Shown: positions 22,195-34,316, counted from the first letter of the stretch. The stretch is DNA of 64,000 nt from Paraconiothyrium sp. Pb-2020 (GCA_022419385.1 JAJUBI010000008.1:2046001-2110000), one strand, 5' to 3'. The notes: generated by a model from the letters alone, not told the origin. Made by a program: numbers and translations.

Positions 22195-23281
22195 TGCGAT
22201 GGTGAATCGTATGAACATATCGTTCGACCTTTCGGGTGAGGGGTGGATCGGGAATCTCTGTGTGGCCTCTCGCTGTGATTCAGCTCTTCCGGGATTTCAA
22301 ATTCGGACCATAGGCGAGGATGACGGCCGAGGGCGAGGCGCTGCTCACGAAGCCGCCCCCGGTCGTACTCAACTTGGAGGTCATCTGTGGTGAGGCGCGG
22401 GTTCTTGGGCCCAGCCCTTTCACAACAAGATAATTGTCGCGATGCAGGATCACAGCTTGGACAGGAGCTTGTAAATCGGGCAATGTCTCGTTGAAAAACG
22501 TTATGGGGGTCTCGTTGCTTTTTTGTCTCGTGAGACTCAGGTGCGGTCACGAAGTTCTCGTCCGCTGTAGACTCCCTCTCGAAGTCGCTTTAATCTTCAA
22601 ACGACACGTTTCGTTTACGCGTAAATGATCTCGGCAGCGACGGGATTTAGTTTTTCTTTCTAGTTGTGGCCATGGGCAGATTTTTCCGCACCGCTCCGTG
22701 CGCCGCCTTGTATTTATGGCATCTTGCGTTGGCTAGAATTTCGCAATTGAAGATGTTATCGGCAAGATCCCCCGGCACCTTAGGAGATGGGAGACTGATG
22801 ATGTGATATCTTCTTGAAGCGTCGCGTAAGAGTAGGCGAGAGAAGGTCACAGGATTTTGTCGATGTTTGACGCAACGCGTTTTCGTTTCGCATAACCACG
22901 TATATCAACATACAGCTCGTCCAATATCAAGCAAACGACCCTAGAGATCGGAACCCCCATCAGCGTGTTTCTGTCGTACCGGCGGCCTATCAGCTCTGGA
23001 CAGCGATAGTGACTGGAAGAGGACCTAAGCACCGATTGTCGGCAGCACGGCGATCGAGCTATGAAGGGATGAGGTAACATGGCCGCGAAAACGTTTGCAT
23101 GGATGCAAGAGACGCGTGGCGGGTGAAATGTAACGCTTTACGATGTCGGCTCGGTGATGGACACAAGCGGTGTCCTCCCAAAGCTCTTCTACAGGGGCGT
23201 ACCCATCGGGACGGGTTCTATTAATTGCCCAGTGTGGAGAGTATCTTGCGATTAGGCCTTTTCGCAGATAGCACTGTAGCA
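22195..23281. other. Intergenic between two convergent genes
   Basis: The region lies between the 3' ends of the racemase-family gene (plus) and the transcription-factor gene (minus). A minus-strand frame at about 22280-22500 (…LQAPVQAVILHRDNYLVVKG…) looks protein-like but has no start exon or domain that I can support. Nothing else is recognised. Confidence 0.35.
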
Positions 23282-25720
23282 CTATCGCATATAGAACGGG
23301 CTGTTGTGGGGAAAGACCTAGAGCGCCAGGCGTCAGCAACCATCAGCAAGCATTGAGTAATCCAGTGCACGCGTCACAAGCAAAACACTTACGAAGCCGT
23401 TTCCAGATTCAAAAAGACCATTGTTTCCCTCCACTGGCGAGCCCATGAATCCTCCTGGCGAAGCCATCGTCTCGGTAATCGAACTTGTCAATGTAGACCA
23501 ATCGATGTTCTGCCAGTCTGTGAAGTCCGGCGAGTTAACCTTGCCTTGCAGAGGCCCAGCCGCGGTCTCGTCGAAGGAGGGCTCGAGCCTACCGTCCAAG
23601 TTCATGTATAAGTAAAAGCACGAATCGGTGAGAAATTTCGGTTCTCTAACCTGAGATCAACGACGTGCTCCCAAAGGTAGCCTACAGCTTCGTCAAGCTT
23701 GAAGCTGACCCAACCGCAAAACCGCAACCGATCGAGTAGCGCATCTGCGCTTACAATGTCGAACTCTGCACAAGCCAGAGATACCTGAAAGGCGAACCAC
23801 GGACCTTTCGCTGAACCTTCTGCGGATATGGCACCGATGGCCAGAATCCATAGGAGAAGATCGGGACACAACCGCCAATCAGGGCAGCTCGTGGCACTGA
23901 GAGCCTTTTCGAGCCGCTCGCTCGCTTGAAAATGAAGCAAGTGGACGTGGTTGCGGCCTTTGAAGGCTTCTGTCACTCGGATAGTAAAGATTAAGAGTGC
24001 TACGCACAGGGCGTCCTCGAGCGGGGCAACCATGTGCTCCCTGTCGCGCAGCCACTGCAGTAGCATGCACTCCAGAACGCAAGAGAAATTTTGCATGTCT
24101 AGTGGGTCGAGAGGACTGTATGGGTCACCGAACCATGCATTAAGATCAGCAATCAAGATCAATGCAGATTCGACTATGGTAGTCAGGGACTCCTGAACTC
24201 GTGCCACTGCACAGCATTCAAGGAGATGTCGAGATATGCGCGGCTGGTAGCCAGGAGGGTGACGCGGACTGCATGCGGCACTGAGGAGATCGCTAGTAGA
24301 AAGGTACGGCGCATCGAACGACGCGACTGCGTGTGCAGTGGCATGCCTATGCTCAGTAAGCAGATGCTAAGCGTGTTTGGGCTGGCTTGTACAGAATCAA
24401 ACAAGGCAGTAGAGCATCTTGCGTGTCTCAGCGCCAATAGAACGTAGCGGCTTTCGGTCCATTGGACGCCAAATTGACCTCTTGGAGCGCTGAATGCCAC
24501 TTCCTTGTTTGGTAATCCGTAGGAGAGCCAAATCGCATACCATAGTATAAAGGCCTGCAAGATTCGATTTGAGTCCATCGCCATCAGTCCCCCGCGTAAC
24601 GCAACCATCCTAAGCAGCCCATTGAGGTGGATTGCGCGTTGATGCGGGTTGTCACCGTGTGGTCGCAGATGCCCAAAAAACGGGGAGGCGAGGGTTTCTT
24701 CGACACTGAGAAGATTGAACACCGCGCCAATGTTCGCGTCTGAAATTCCTGTGACCATGTCCGGATCCGCTATAGCACTGTTTACAGCTGCTATTGCGTG
24801 CGCCCTGTGGAACAGGACGGTATCGAGAGGACCTCGTCCGAATACGTGTCGATGAAGGGCGATCGTACTGAGCAAGCTATGCATGAACCCTTGGTTGCCC
24901 ATAGCTGTGCCAAACCATTGCGACCTCATCAGGTGAGAAGTATTGCGAATGTCGACCGCAATGATTCCTGGAGCCATTTCGGTGACAACTTGGAGAAAAT
25001 ATCAGTCCATGTCGCAAATTGGTACAGCCCCACTGTACGCGGGGAGCTCGTTCTGAACGAGGATCGAATAACGAAACCCGACAGAGTGTTTTCTTTGGTA
25101 TCCATTCCCATGCGGTGGAGATGCGACGGGTAATGAGCCGCCAGTTCCGCAGTCTTGGAAACCACGCACAGTAAAAGCAACGAGAGGTTAGACTTACAAT
25201 GTTCCAGTAATACCGACACATCTCCATTCATGTCCACCGGCATCGTCCCAAAAGGGTCAAACAAATTGTTGTCAGGTTCCTCGTTTAGCGCCGGCAGCTG
25301 AAAGAGCATGCACTTTGGGCATAGGTGTTGTCCAGGCCGACAGAGTAGAATCTGGCACTCAGAACACAGCTCTTGTTTGACTACCAAGAGGTTACTCGAA
25401 TCCACCAGTGGGAAATATTCCGTTCCAGGAAATATGATAGGCGGGCTTGGGGTGGAAGTTATCGGGGTGGTTGACAGGTCGGGCGTACCAATCGTTGTAG
25501 GGCTTGTGCTCTCAGGGCTTTTTCGTTGCTTTGCTGCGTGTTTACTCGTTGACCATGGACGCTCCCTCCGAGCCTTTTGCATAACAAAAGAACGAGCATT
25601 TCGGCGCCCTTGTTTTGAGCTCTTTGCTTTGGCTGCGTCAACGAACAGAAACTCCTTCTGGACAATAACGACGGGCGGAGATCCCCGCTTCGCCGTGGCG
25701 GGCTCCCGCTGGCTCGCCAT
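23282..25720 (-). CDS. Fungal-specific transcription factor domain protein (no Zn2Cys6 cluster)
   Basis: A multi-exon gene. The N-terminus (MASQREPATAKRG) leads into the basic motif KSSKQ.RRNARSFVMQKARRERPW found in a group of fungal regulator-like proteins. A CxxC...CxxC segment (CSEC, CPKC) near residue 145 is not a Zn2Cys6 cluster. The body has the helical middle-homology type blocks: GFMHSLLSTIALH, FHRAHAIAAVNSAIADP, HLNGLLRMVALRGGL. An intron near 24330-24410 joins it to the SFDAPYLSTSDLL frame. The 3' end is well defined: introns 23650-23589 (62 nt) and 23392-23318 (75 nt) lead to a final exon 23317-23282 ending NSPFYMR. The exon join around 24980-25200 is unresolved; an in-frame read and at least one 44-51 nt intron are both possible. 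It is probably nuclear; the target is unknown. Confidence 0.75.
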
Positions 25721-26865
25721 GAGGTCCACCCCACGTAGACCTGGCGGGCCGGGACGTCGCTGCCCTGTTGTTCCCAGTTTCCAAGACGGCGGTGGGTGGA
25801 GGTGCCTAGCAGCTGGTAACTATCATTTTGTCGCAACGAGTGGCTGTGCAGAAACTTCCTGATCCCAACGTCACTGGTATCATCTTTGATTTTGCTAATA
25901 CTGGGGTTGCCGCGCTGCTCGTAGGCTGAGGCCGCGAGTATGCTAGAGTGCCATAGGAGGCAACTGGAGGGGTCCGCGATGCCAAAACTATCAAAGACCC
26001 GATTAGTATTAGTCCGCAGCAGCGTACGGCTGGGTATCTGCAGCCGAAGTTAGCCTTCGCATCCGATCATGTATACGGCTGGAAGTACCTTCTTACCCTA
26101 TCGTCGCGCGGTTTCGCCTTACGGAATTAACGCGGTGTGTTTATGATGAAGGTCTTGAGGGCCCCTGATGTATATATACAGAAACAGGGGGCATGCACGA
26201 TGTTTCTACTGCGTTGGTTGCAAAAATAGATGCGTTCCTGAACTATCGATGCGGATCACGGAAGCGGAGACTGGGGCAGGCTGACTGATGGCCCCAGGGC
26301 TATCTTCATTCGAACAACATAGGGACAATCTGACCAGACGTCATGCTAGGCTGAGGCGAGCTGGTGAGCATGGCTGTAGCTGAGTCCTGCTCGAAAATCC
26401 CGGCCAACGAGGCTGCAGTGGCTTCCGCGTGTTGCTGGGTATAAGGCCAAGCACTGGACGCCAAACACAGTGATGCAGCCGCACTTCAAGGATGGACACA
26501 ACGGCGACAAGGAGGGAGTCTATTCAGATCGAGATTGTGACACTTCTCCGGCTCTTGTTCCTCGTGTCGTCGAGATAATGTTTCTAAAGATACACGTTGG
26601 CACCCTGTTCGCGGGCCAGCTGCAGGTCCAACCGGCGCACCGGCTACGCCAAGCGTCCCCAGACGAAGTGCGAATGATGAGAGGTGTTTCGAGCCGGCTC
26701 ATGCAAACACCACGCAGCGAACGTGTTCGACGATCAACCAGCAAAGACAATGCAATTGTGCGAGGTGAAGCAACGGGTGAGGTGAGGAAAAGAGGGTCCT
26801 CTTCGAACTAGCACCTGCGACATCATCGCGGCCACTCGCGGCTTCCTCGTGAATCGCCTACGACA
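25721..26865. promoter_or_regulatory. Divergent promoter region, transcription factor / ZIP transporter
   Basis: About 1.1 kb between two divergent gene starts. No gene or repeat is recognised. Zinc-responsive (Zap1-type) sites upstream of the ZIP gene would be expected, but I could not identify one confidently. Confidence 0.4.
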
Positions 26866-28350
26866 ATGGAGGCGTCGGCGGGCATTCAGGATGCGCGGGC
26901 TGCTGCTGGTGAGCCACACCTTTTCAAGGGCAATGTAGCATTACTAAAGCTGTCCTAGGCCTGCAATGGGTTGACATCCCTACACATCTGTTGCGCGCCG
27001 AACTACTCCGCCGACAAGAGCATGAGCGACCGGCATGCGGGACGAAGGGCAATCGCGGCTACTACAACACGCCCCTCCATGTCTTTGCCCTCGTACTCAT
27101 CCTCACTGTGAGCACTGGCGGTAGGCTATGTATTCGCGACCGAACTATGCTTGTACTAATCATTCCCAGCATGCTCCTTCCCCATCGTCGCCAAGCGCTT
27201 TCCTCGATTCCCCGTACCGCATCAATTCCTCTTCATTTCGAGGCATTTCGGCACCGGAGTCCTGATCGCGACGGCTTTCGTTCACCTCCTACCTACGGCC
27301 TTCATCTCCCTCACCGACCCATGTCTCCCGCCGTTCTGGAATAAAGGTTACGAAGCGATGCCTGGCCTGATTGCCATGGTGGCCGTCTTCGTGGTTGTGG
27401 GCATTGAGATGTTCTTTGCTTCAAAAGGCGCCGGCCATGTCCACTCCACGGATTTTGAAACGCTTGGTGCGGATCATCATGGGGCACATTCGCGTCCGGG
27501 GCACCAAAGAAGTAGCAGTTACAGCAGATTCAAGGCAAACGGGCACCATCACCCGCCAGACATTGTACTGCACGATATGGAGTCCTCGGACAATCTCATG
27601 GCAGGCCGATCGCCTTCGTTTATCGGTTCGCCTATGACACCTCAGCCGGACCCGCGGAGTGGAAGTCCAGGGCGCAATTATAAAGATGGCGACGACGAGG
27701 ACTCGGACCTCGATTTAGACCCCGAGGAGCTGGGTCCGCGCGGTTCGAACAGCTCCGAAGATGAGTCCCGCTTGTTATCACAGCCGTCTACACACAAGGA
27801 TACCCACCGTTCGACCTCGCCCTATGCTGAGCACACTCCGGACATGACGGAAGCGCAGCGCAAGAAGCAACTGTTACAGTGTCTACTACTCGAGGCAGGC
27901 ATTCTGTTCCACAGTGTCTTCATAGGCATGGCTCTTTCCGTCGCCACTGGCACATCCTTCATTGTGCTTCTGGTGGCTATAACATTCCATCAGACATTTG
28001 AGGGCTTCGCACTCGGATCGCGGATCAGCGCTATTCCTTTCCCTCCCGGTTCGGTCAGACCATGGTTGATGGCGTTAGCATACGGTACGACGACTCCAAT
28101 TGGACAGGCAATTGGTCTCGGTATCCACACGCTGTACGACCCTGCTAGTCAGACTGGCTTGCTCATGGTCGGTTTCATGAACGCAATTTCGAGTGGGTTG
28201 CTTCTGTTCGCAGGCCTAGTTGAGCTTCTTGCAGAAGACTTCTTGAGCGATGAGAGCTATGTAACTCTGCAGGGCAAGAGACGTTTGCAGGCCTGTGGAA
28301 GCGTGGTCGGTGGAGCAGCACTAATGGCACTTGTAGGCGCTTGGGCATAG
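26866..28350 (+). CDS. ZIP-family zinc transporter
   Basis: Three exons (26866-26908, 26959-27120, 27170-28350) give 461 residues; the introns are 50 and 49 nt and all phases match. The start MEASAGIQDARAAAGLQWVD was chosen because it splices directly into the conserved N-terminus. Transmembrane helices begin with NTPLHVFALVLILTVSTGACSFPIVAKRFPR and GTGVLIATAFVHLLPTAF. A long cytoplasmic loop with histidine clusters (DHHGAHS, NGHHHPPD) and acidic runs follows. The ZIP core is present: FHSVFIGMALSVATG and HQTFEGFALGSRI, which hold the metal-binding His/Glu residues. The last helices end in VVGGAALMALVGAWA. This is the plasma-membrane Zrt1/Zrt2 architecture for zinc (and possibly iron) uptake. 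It converges on the Ada-type gene, with 93 bp between the stops. Confidence 0.93.
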
Positions 28351-28443
28351 ATCAACCTGTATATACTACTGACCAGCACTCCAAGCCATTCAAGGTCGGT
28401 TTGCATACTATGAAATAATCATCCGATCCATCCAGACGGTGTT

Positions 28444-29303
28444 TCAACCAACAGTATCCACATAGAGCGCGTCATTGAGGTCTGGTAAACGTCCCATATC
28501 CAGAAGCAAAGCCGCATCCTGTTCGAACGTCGTCGATGTCTTCGTCATCATGACATCCGGGATCAAAGTGGCATCCGTCCATTCGCAGACCTTGTCGTCG
28601 AGCCGGAAACCTGACCCCAGATAGTCAGGCGCGAACGTGTCCCAGGTCAACATGGTGGTATTCACATCGAGCGGCTCACCAAATCCATCCCAGAGCAGCA
28701 TCGCCGGCTCATCTACACCCCTATCACCGCCCAGTCCAGCGTCCGCATCAAAGTCCACTAGATCATTGAAGTCGTTGAAGTCGAATGCATCCAGATTGAA
28801 CTCGTCCAGCTCCGGCGGACTATCCAGCACCAAGCTCGGCGTCCTCGTCTCCCCCTGCCCATCCCCGTCCCTCTCCACCATCTTTCCCCCCGCCCACTCC
28901 TTCGGCGTAACCCCCATCTTCTCCTTAAAAATCTTATGAAAATACCTCGGCGTCAACCCCACCTTCTTCGCCAGGTCCTGCAACCTCAACCCCTCCTTGC
29001 CACTCTCGCCACCAGCCTTATAGCCTCCTCAATCAACACGCACGCCTTCGCGACAGCTTTCTCCTGCGGGTCTTCCACCTCCGCGGTGTTGGGCTTGCAC
29101 CGTTTACACGCGCGGAAGCCCAGCGCAGCGGCTTCGGCGGGGGTAGCGCAGAAGCCGACGTTTGCGCGGCGCGCGAGGCGCGCGGGACAGGTTGGGCGGC
29201 AGTAGACGTGTGTGGATTTCACGGTGTAGACGAATTTGTTGTTGGCGGCGGGGTCGCGGGTGCTGAGGGCGCGCCAGCGGGCGGCGTCGGTGGTGTAGGA
29301 CAT
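28444..29303 (-). CDS. Ada-type methylphosphotriester-DNA methyltransferase/AraC regulator, frameshifted
   Basis: The N-terminal Ada zinc domain starts at 29303 (MSYTTDAARWRALSTRD). It has the four cysteines in YCRPTCPARLARRANVGF and ACKRCKP, which in Ada bind zinc and take the methyl group from phosphotriesters. The reading frame then shifts by one base near 29015-29030 and continues as an AraC-type helix-turn-helix (LRLQDLAKKVGLTPRYFHKIFKEKMGVTPKEWA). An acidic tail of about 140 residues follows (DEFNLDAFDFNDFNDLVDFD), possibly an activation region. The O6-methylguanine transferase domain of bacterial Ada is absent. The only GT...AG pair that restores frame would be a 17-nt intron, too short to accept, so this is a pseudogene or sequence error. 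The family is bacterial in origin and known in filamentous fungi. It is divergent from MLH2. Confidence 0.8.
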
Positions 29304-29810
29304 GCCGAAAGTGTAGGACAGATGACTGGACTGCACGTGTGGTTTGAGTGAGAGGGTGAGTATGGAAGAGAAGAGCCGTGTGAGCTGTGTATGACTCTGC
29401 TCTGGGGGCGTGTGAGCTTTATCTATAGATCTGTGGTTGAGGGCTTGATCGGTCGCTGGTAGCGGAGATGCTGGGTGTTGATTGGCTACTTTAGGAGCAT
29501 CTTACATGCATCCTTCGGTGACGTATGTGGGGACTATTCTCTGGTGTTTCTTGACATTTGACAGGACGGAAGACCGACGCAATTGTCTCCTGCTAATTAT
29601 GTAGTATAGCAAGAAGACTTGCGGTCTTGGGGATGTCACCTGACACCGCGATGAGGTCTCGTCGTCGTCGCTTCCGTCTACGACGCGGGCCTACTCAACG
29701 AAGCAGGCGCGAGCGAGGGAAGCGGGACCAGGCTGTCGAAATGGCTTGCACAAAACTTCTCATCGCCCCCCAGGCTCAATGTCTCTCATTCTAAATGCCA
29801 TCTAGGCACC
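29304..29810. promoter_or_regulatory. Divergent promoter region, Ada-type gene / MLH2
   Basis: The 507 bp between two DNA-repair genes transcribed away from each other must hold both promoters. No TATA box or damage-response site can be named with confidence. Confidence 0.5.
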
Positions 29811-32800
29811 ATGGCCCATGCCGTTACCGCTCTCCTACCGAGTATTGCAGCCCTTCCACCAACAACAGTGCGACAACTCGGGTCGTCCAATGTTCTCCAG
29901 GATCCCAGTTCAGTCGTCAAAGAGCTCATAGACAACGCTCTCGATGCTCGTACAAATGCCATCTTCGTAGACATCTCCGCGAACACACTGGATTCCATTC
30001 AAGTCAAGGACACCGGCCATGGCATCTCTGCTGAAGATCGGCCACTGGTCTGCCGCAGGTATTGCACAAGCAAGATCCGGGACTTTCGCGATCTCGAGGA
30101 AATTGGCGGAAAATGGCTCGGCTTCCGTGGTGAGGCTATGGCGAGTATGGCTGAGATGAGCGGCACGGTGGAAGTCATCACCAGGGTTGAGGGTGAGTCC
30201 GTGGCGGCTCGGCTGAAGTACGGAAGAGATGGAGAACTGACATCGTAAGCATCAAATGATATGGGACTAATTGCGAGCGTGTCTGACCCTCGACAGGACC
30301 GAGCATGCATCTGCACCAGTCGGAATAACTGTGAAGGTAACCAGCTTCCTCCAGACCCTCCCAGTGCGAAGGGAAACAGCGCTCAAGGAATCTGCAAAGA
30401 CCCTTGCCAAGATCAAGCGTCTTATGCAGTCTTACGCTTTCGCCAGGCCATCTTTTCGATTCAGCCTACGCGTGCTCAAAGCAAAGTCGAACAAGGGTGA
30501 CTTCACGTACGCCCCAAAGAAGGATGGTAACGCTGAGGACGCTGCGCTGAAAATCATTGGCAAGGATTCTGCCCTGCAATGCGATTGGACGGCCATTGAA
30601 TCCGACGGCTTCGAGATCCATGCCTTCCTACCCAAACCCGATGCAACTGGTGCCAAGATTGCCAACGTTGGTGCGTTCCTGTCCGTCGATGGAAGACCTA
30701 TCTCGAACAGCCGAGGTACTCCAAAGAAGATCACTGCAGTATTCAGAGAGCGAATTCGTAAAGCCAACGCGAGTTGCAGGTCAGTGAAGGATCCTTTCCT
30801 CTGCATGAACATCATGTGTCCGCCTGGAAGCTATGACTCAAATATCGAGCCTGCCAAAGATGACGTTTGCTTCGAGAGGGAGGATGTCGTTCTAAGCGTT
30901 GTGAAGAAGCTCTTCATGGCCTACTATCCAGAAGCAGTCGCCGTTAGCGACGTAGACGATGATCCTACACCGTCACCTTCTGCGCAACCAACAATTTGTA
31001 CATATGCCGAAAGTATGACCAGTCGTCCTGATACTACCTTCTCGATCCTCGAAGAAGCCACGGTAGTTCACCCAAAGCGTCCCGAAACTGCATTCTCAGT
31101 CCTAGAGGAGGCTGCCTCAAATGAGGTGTCTATTCCAAATATAGAAGCCCGCACTACCGTTGGTTCTCCACCGCGATGGCGATCGACGATGTACGGTATC
31201 GACGAAGATGATCTGGAGCTACTTGACTCTGAAAATCAGCCTCCAGTGATTGAGGAAGAAGAGGACGAACGACGAGCTGCGAATGTTTCAAACCCTTGGG
31301 CGATTGCTCGTATGAACGCTACTGTTAAACCGAAGCAGATGATACGAAATAATCAGCTCATGACTCCGGCCAAGGGTTCAGGAGATATAACGATGGGTTC
31401 TAGCTCACCTGTGCCAGCAACCAACACGCGTCGGAGGCTACCGCTGGAGCCATTGACGCCTGAGACCTCATCGAGGTTGAACGCAAGGCAGTCATCGCGA
31501 GATGCGGTCGTTCAACAGAGTGTTGAAGGAGCGTCGCAAAAGCCTCGTCTAGGCTTCCCGGTAAGTGACTCCAGGGCATTCTGATGCATAACCATTACTT
31601 ATAGAAGATGTCATCAGGCAATTGAACAAGAGAATGGTGATATTGGAAGACTTTCTGTCACACGAAAGGCCAAAACGACCATTGTCCATGATTTGAGCCC
31701 CTCATCATCGCCACTTCCGCGTCGTAGTGGAAGGTACCAGAAGCCTCCCAATGATCAACGGTCGCTACATGCTTTCGAAGGTCGTCCTGGGGGCAATGAC
31801 TGGTTTGGGAAACCCATGCGTGGGCAAGCTCCGTCCAGATTTTCTCGTCCTCGAAGACAGAAGCAGGCTCAAAACCTAGATATTCCGATGTTTGACTCCG
31901 ACAGCCCATCAGATCCGTTGACGTCCGAAAACAACTCTGACATCCGTGACTTCCTGTGGCGAAACAGGCCTCAGCTGCAAGAGAGAAATCCATCTGACCC
32001 AATTCCCGGTCCGTCGTCCTTCACACCCATCAATCGTCCTTTCAGACCACCAAGGATCCTTGACACCGAACGGAGTACGCAGCATCGAGGATCGCGATCA
32101 ACAGCATATGGGTGCATGTCTCGAGCCTCATCTGCTGAACCACCGCGGCGCCCGCGACACGGTAGGAACCCACCACCATACAACTCAGACGGCCCCGAAC
32201 CATCCGACTTCGCAGGCCAATTACGTGCTCACGCCGAACGAGGAAATGCAGTTCGCTCACCAGCTAAAGCGTCATCTCTAGACTCGAACAGCATGCCTAT
32301 CACAGCGCACGCGGCCGCCCATCCTTCCTCACCAACAGAACAGCCCCGTCTTCCGACCGCGCGTCCAGAAACCTCCGCCCAAGAAATGGCCGCCATGTTC
32401 GCAGCATACAGCGACCTTCCTGATGCACCTGCCAGGAAAACCCACTCCACTAAAGCTCCGCATACTTCAATTGTGCAAGACGCACCAATCAATGCCCATC
32501 CACAACACCGCCGCCGCACAACTAACGGCCTTCAACGCACAAAGTCTGCGCACCTCGCGCTCGAGCGTGTCCCCCACGAGTACTGCATACACAACGTTGT
32601 TCTCCAGATACACGCTCCTACCACACGCATCGCTCAGGCCATGCTCAAGCTCGATATGCAGAGGAACAGTGTAGAGTGGGCATACCCCGCCAATCCATCT
32701 GCCTACGACGCATTCAGCGCAAGAGTGACAGTAGGTAGGTTGAGGGCGTGGGTGTTGCGGATTGATGGCATGCTTGAGGGGTTCGACACCGGAACGGATA

Positions 32801-33114
32801 GGGAGGGTATACTGGGGACGCTGGAGTGGAGTATCAAGGAGGCACTGAGGAAGCAGGGATCTGGTGGTGAGGTTGCTGTGGAGCCTGGGTGGTTTGGAGC
32901 AACTGGGGCGTCAAGTGTGGAGGGGTGTATGGATGGCATGGCTGGCGACCAGTCTACGCCTTCGACCTGGAAAAAGTCTGCAGGGCTGCCGCCGCCGACC
33001 TCTCCAGCCTTCGCTGATCCGCAAACAGAGAATACTGCGTGTCTTGTTCAAAAACCCAGTGACGAGTTCGGGAGCGCGGATCTCGACGACGAGGCGATGC
33101 TGATGGACTTCTGA
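29811..33114 (+). CDS. MLH2: MutL-family mismatch repair protein, Mlh2/PMS1-like
   Basis: Three exons (29811-30244, 30297-31560, 31618-33114) with introns of 52 and 57 nt give 1064 residues. The second intron uses the downstream CAG at 31617, because the nearer TAG would bring an early stop. The GHL ATPase domain is clear: KELIDNALDA with the catalytic Glu at about residue 38, DTGHGI at 67, GFRGEAMASM at about 104. The MutL transducer domain follows (FLQTLPVRRETALKE, SVDGRPIS). The middle is a long, disordered Ser/Pro/Arg-rich linker. The C-terminal 250 residues contain a dimerisation-type region (HEYCIHNVVLQIHAPTTRIAQAMLKLD) but no DQHA...E endonuclease motif. This excludes a yeast Pms1/human PMS2 role and fits Mlh2 (human PMS1), the accessory partner of Mlh1. 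Mlh3 is less likely for the same reason. Confidence 0.85.
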
Positions 33115-33349
33115 GCAGCAACAGGAGACATATCTGTATGAGAAGGTGAAGGCTACGGGGAGGAGCAATCTGTTGTCGGGAATGTATCGCGCATGATATC
33201 AAAGATGACAGATAAGAAGATAGTATGCTGCATGCATCCGGCAAATAACGAGCTGCCGAGGATAGGATGTACATCTAACTACGCGATTTATTCTATAACA
33301 ATCACAATCTAGTTCACCCCCCCCCCCCCCCCCCCCCCAGCACACTCTC
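33115..33349. other. Spacer between convergent MLH2 and ChaC genes
   Basis: The 235 bp between two stop codons holds the 3' ends of both transcripts and a 22-bp cytosine run. Confidence 0.5.
33317..33338. repeat. Poly-C homopolymer, 22 bp
   Basis: An uninterrupted run of 22 cytosines, followed about 75 bp later by CCTCCCC-rich sequence that already belongs to the ChaC gene's 3' end. Such runs are unstable in replication and hard to sequence; the length may not be exact. Confidence 0.9.
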
Positions 33350-34316
33350 TCACCTACTTCTCAACCTCCTCCTGCTCCTCCGTACTTCCCACCTTATGCA
33401 TCTCCATCCCCACATCCCCTCCCCCTCCCCCTCCCCTCCCGCGCTCCTCCCCCCTTCTATCCTCCTACACCTCTCCACCAAATCACTAACATGCGCATCC
33501 CCCGCCCCCTCGCCCAACCCGCCCAGCGCCTCCTCCAGCTGAAACAGATACTCCCTATTCTCCCCGCTCGGGCCTTTGCTCTTCAATATATGCGCAGCGA
33601 GGGCATCTGGTCCTGGGGCCCGAGGAATTGCGGGTTTGACGGGAGCCGATGTAGACGAGTGTCTTATATGTGCTTGAGGGGAGGACGAGGGAATGAAGGG
33701 CGTGAACTGGATGCTGTAGCCGTTGATTTCACGGATGTCTTTATATATTAGTTAGATGTACGGGAGGGGAAGCGGGGGAGGAAGTACCAAGATACTCTCT
33801 CACTTCAGATACTCTCGCCGCGGGGATGTGGTACGCCGCGCCCCAGACGCGCTCGGTGGGTTCGTGGTCGTCTGTCAGCGTATCCCAATGCGCGCGGTCA
33901 ATCAGCGTTGCGACGCGGCCGGGCGCTTCTGGGGTCCCGCGGTGGTCTTCGCTAGGCGCGTGTCAGCGCTGGGTGGGCGTGGAGAGGAGGAGTGGCGTAC
34001 CTTGCCTGTGCGGAGACTTAGCCATGGCTTGCGGAACGGTGCAGGGCAGATAGATGGGCGTCATACCTGCCAGAAGCGGCGCACGTAGCCTTCTATGTAG
34101 CCCGGTATGCGCTGGTCTGGGTTCCGCTCAGTGTGTGGTTCTACTGTGGAGAGGGTTGGGAAGGTGTACCGAAATGGGGGGGCGGTTTCCATATCAGACT
34201 CCTGTGATGCGTGAGCGCAGGACTGGTGTGATACAGGGGCAAACAAACCCGTAGCCGAAGAGCCAGAAGTCGTCGTTTTTGCCGAACTCTTCGATCTGTT
34301 TTTCGTGGTCTGCCAT
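33350..34316 (-). CDS. GCG1: ChaC-type glutathione-specific gamma-glutamylcyclotransferase
   Basis: Six exons: 34316-34249, 34201-34170, 34116-34067, a 5-nt exon 34005-34001, 33951-33788 and 33738-33350, for 235 residues. The enzyme cleaves glutathione to 5-oxoproline and Cys-Gly in the cytosol. The protein reads DFWLFGYGSLIWKPPPHF (the GYGSL substrate loop), RIPGYIEGYVRRFWQ, then DHRGTPEAPGRVATLI, VWGAAYHIP and REYLDIREINGYS, which carries the family's catalytic glutamate. The 5-nt exon GCAAG supplies the Ala and most of the Ser codon in FWQ-AS-EDHRG and is needed to keep frame and match the family (yeast Gcg1 reads FWQSSHDHRG). The C-terminal 60 residues are Gly/Glu/Arg-rich. It is convergent with MLH2. 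Confidence 0.88.

Noticed and set aside
22170..22550. Minus-strand frames overlapping the racemase 3' end, including …AVILHRDNYLVVKG…
   Set aside because: Looks protein-like over 60 residues, but no ATG-started exon chain or family could be assigned.
25030..25200. Precise exon join in the transcription-factor gene
   Set aside because: Two competing splice solutions and a read-through are possible; none is clearly better, so no exon coordinates are given here.
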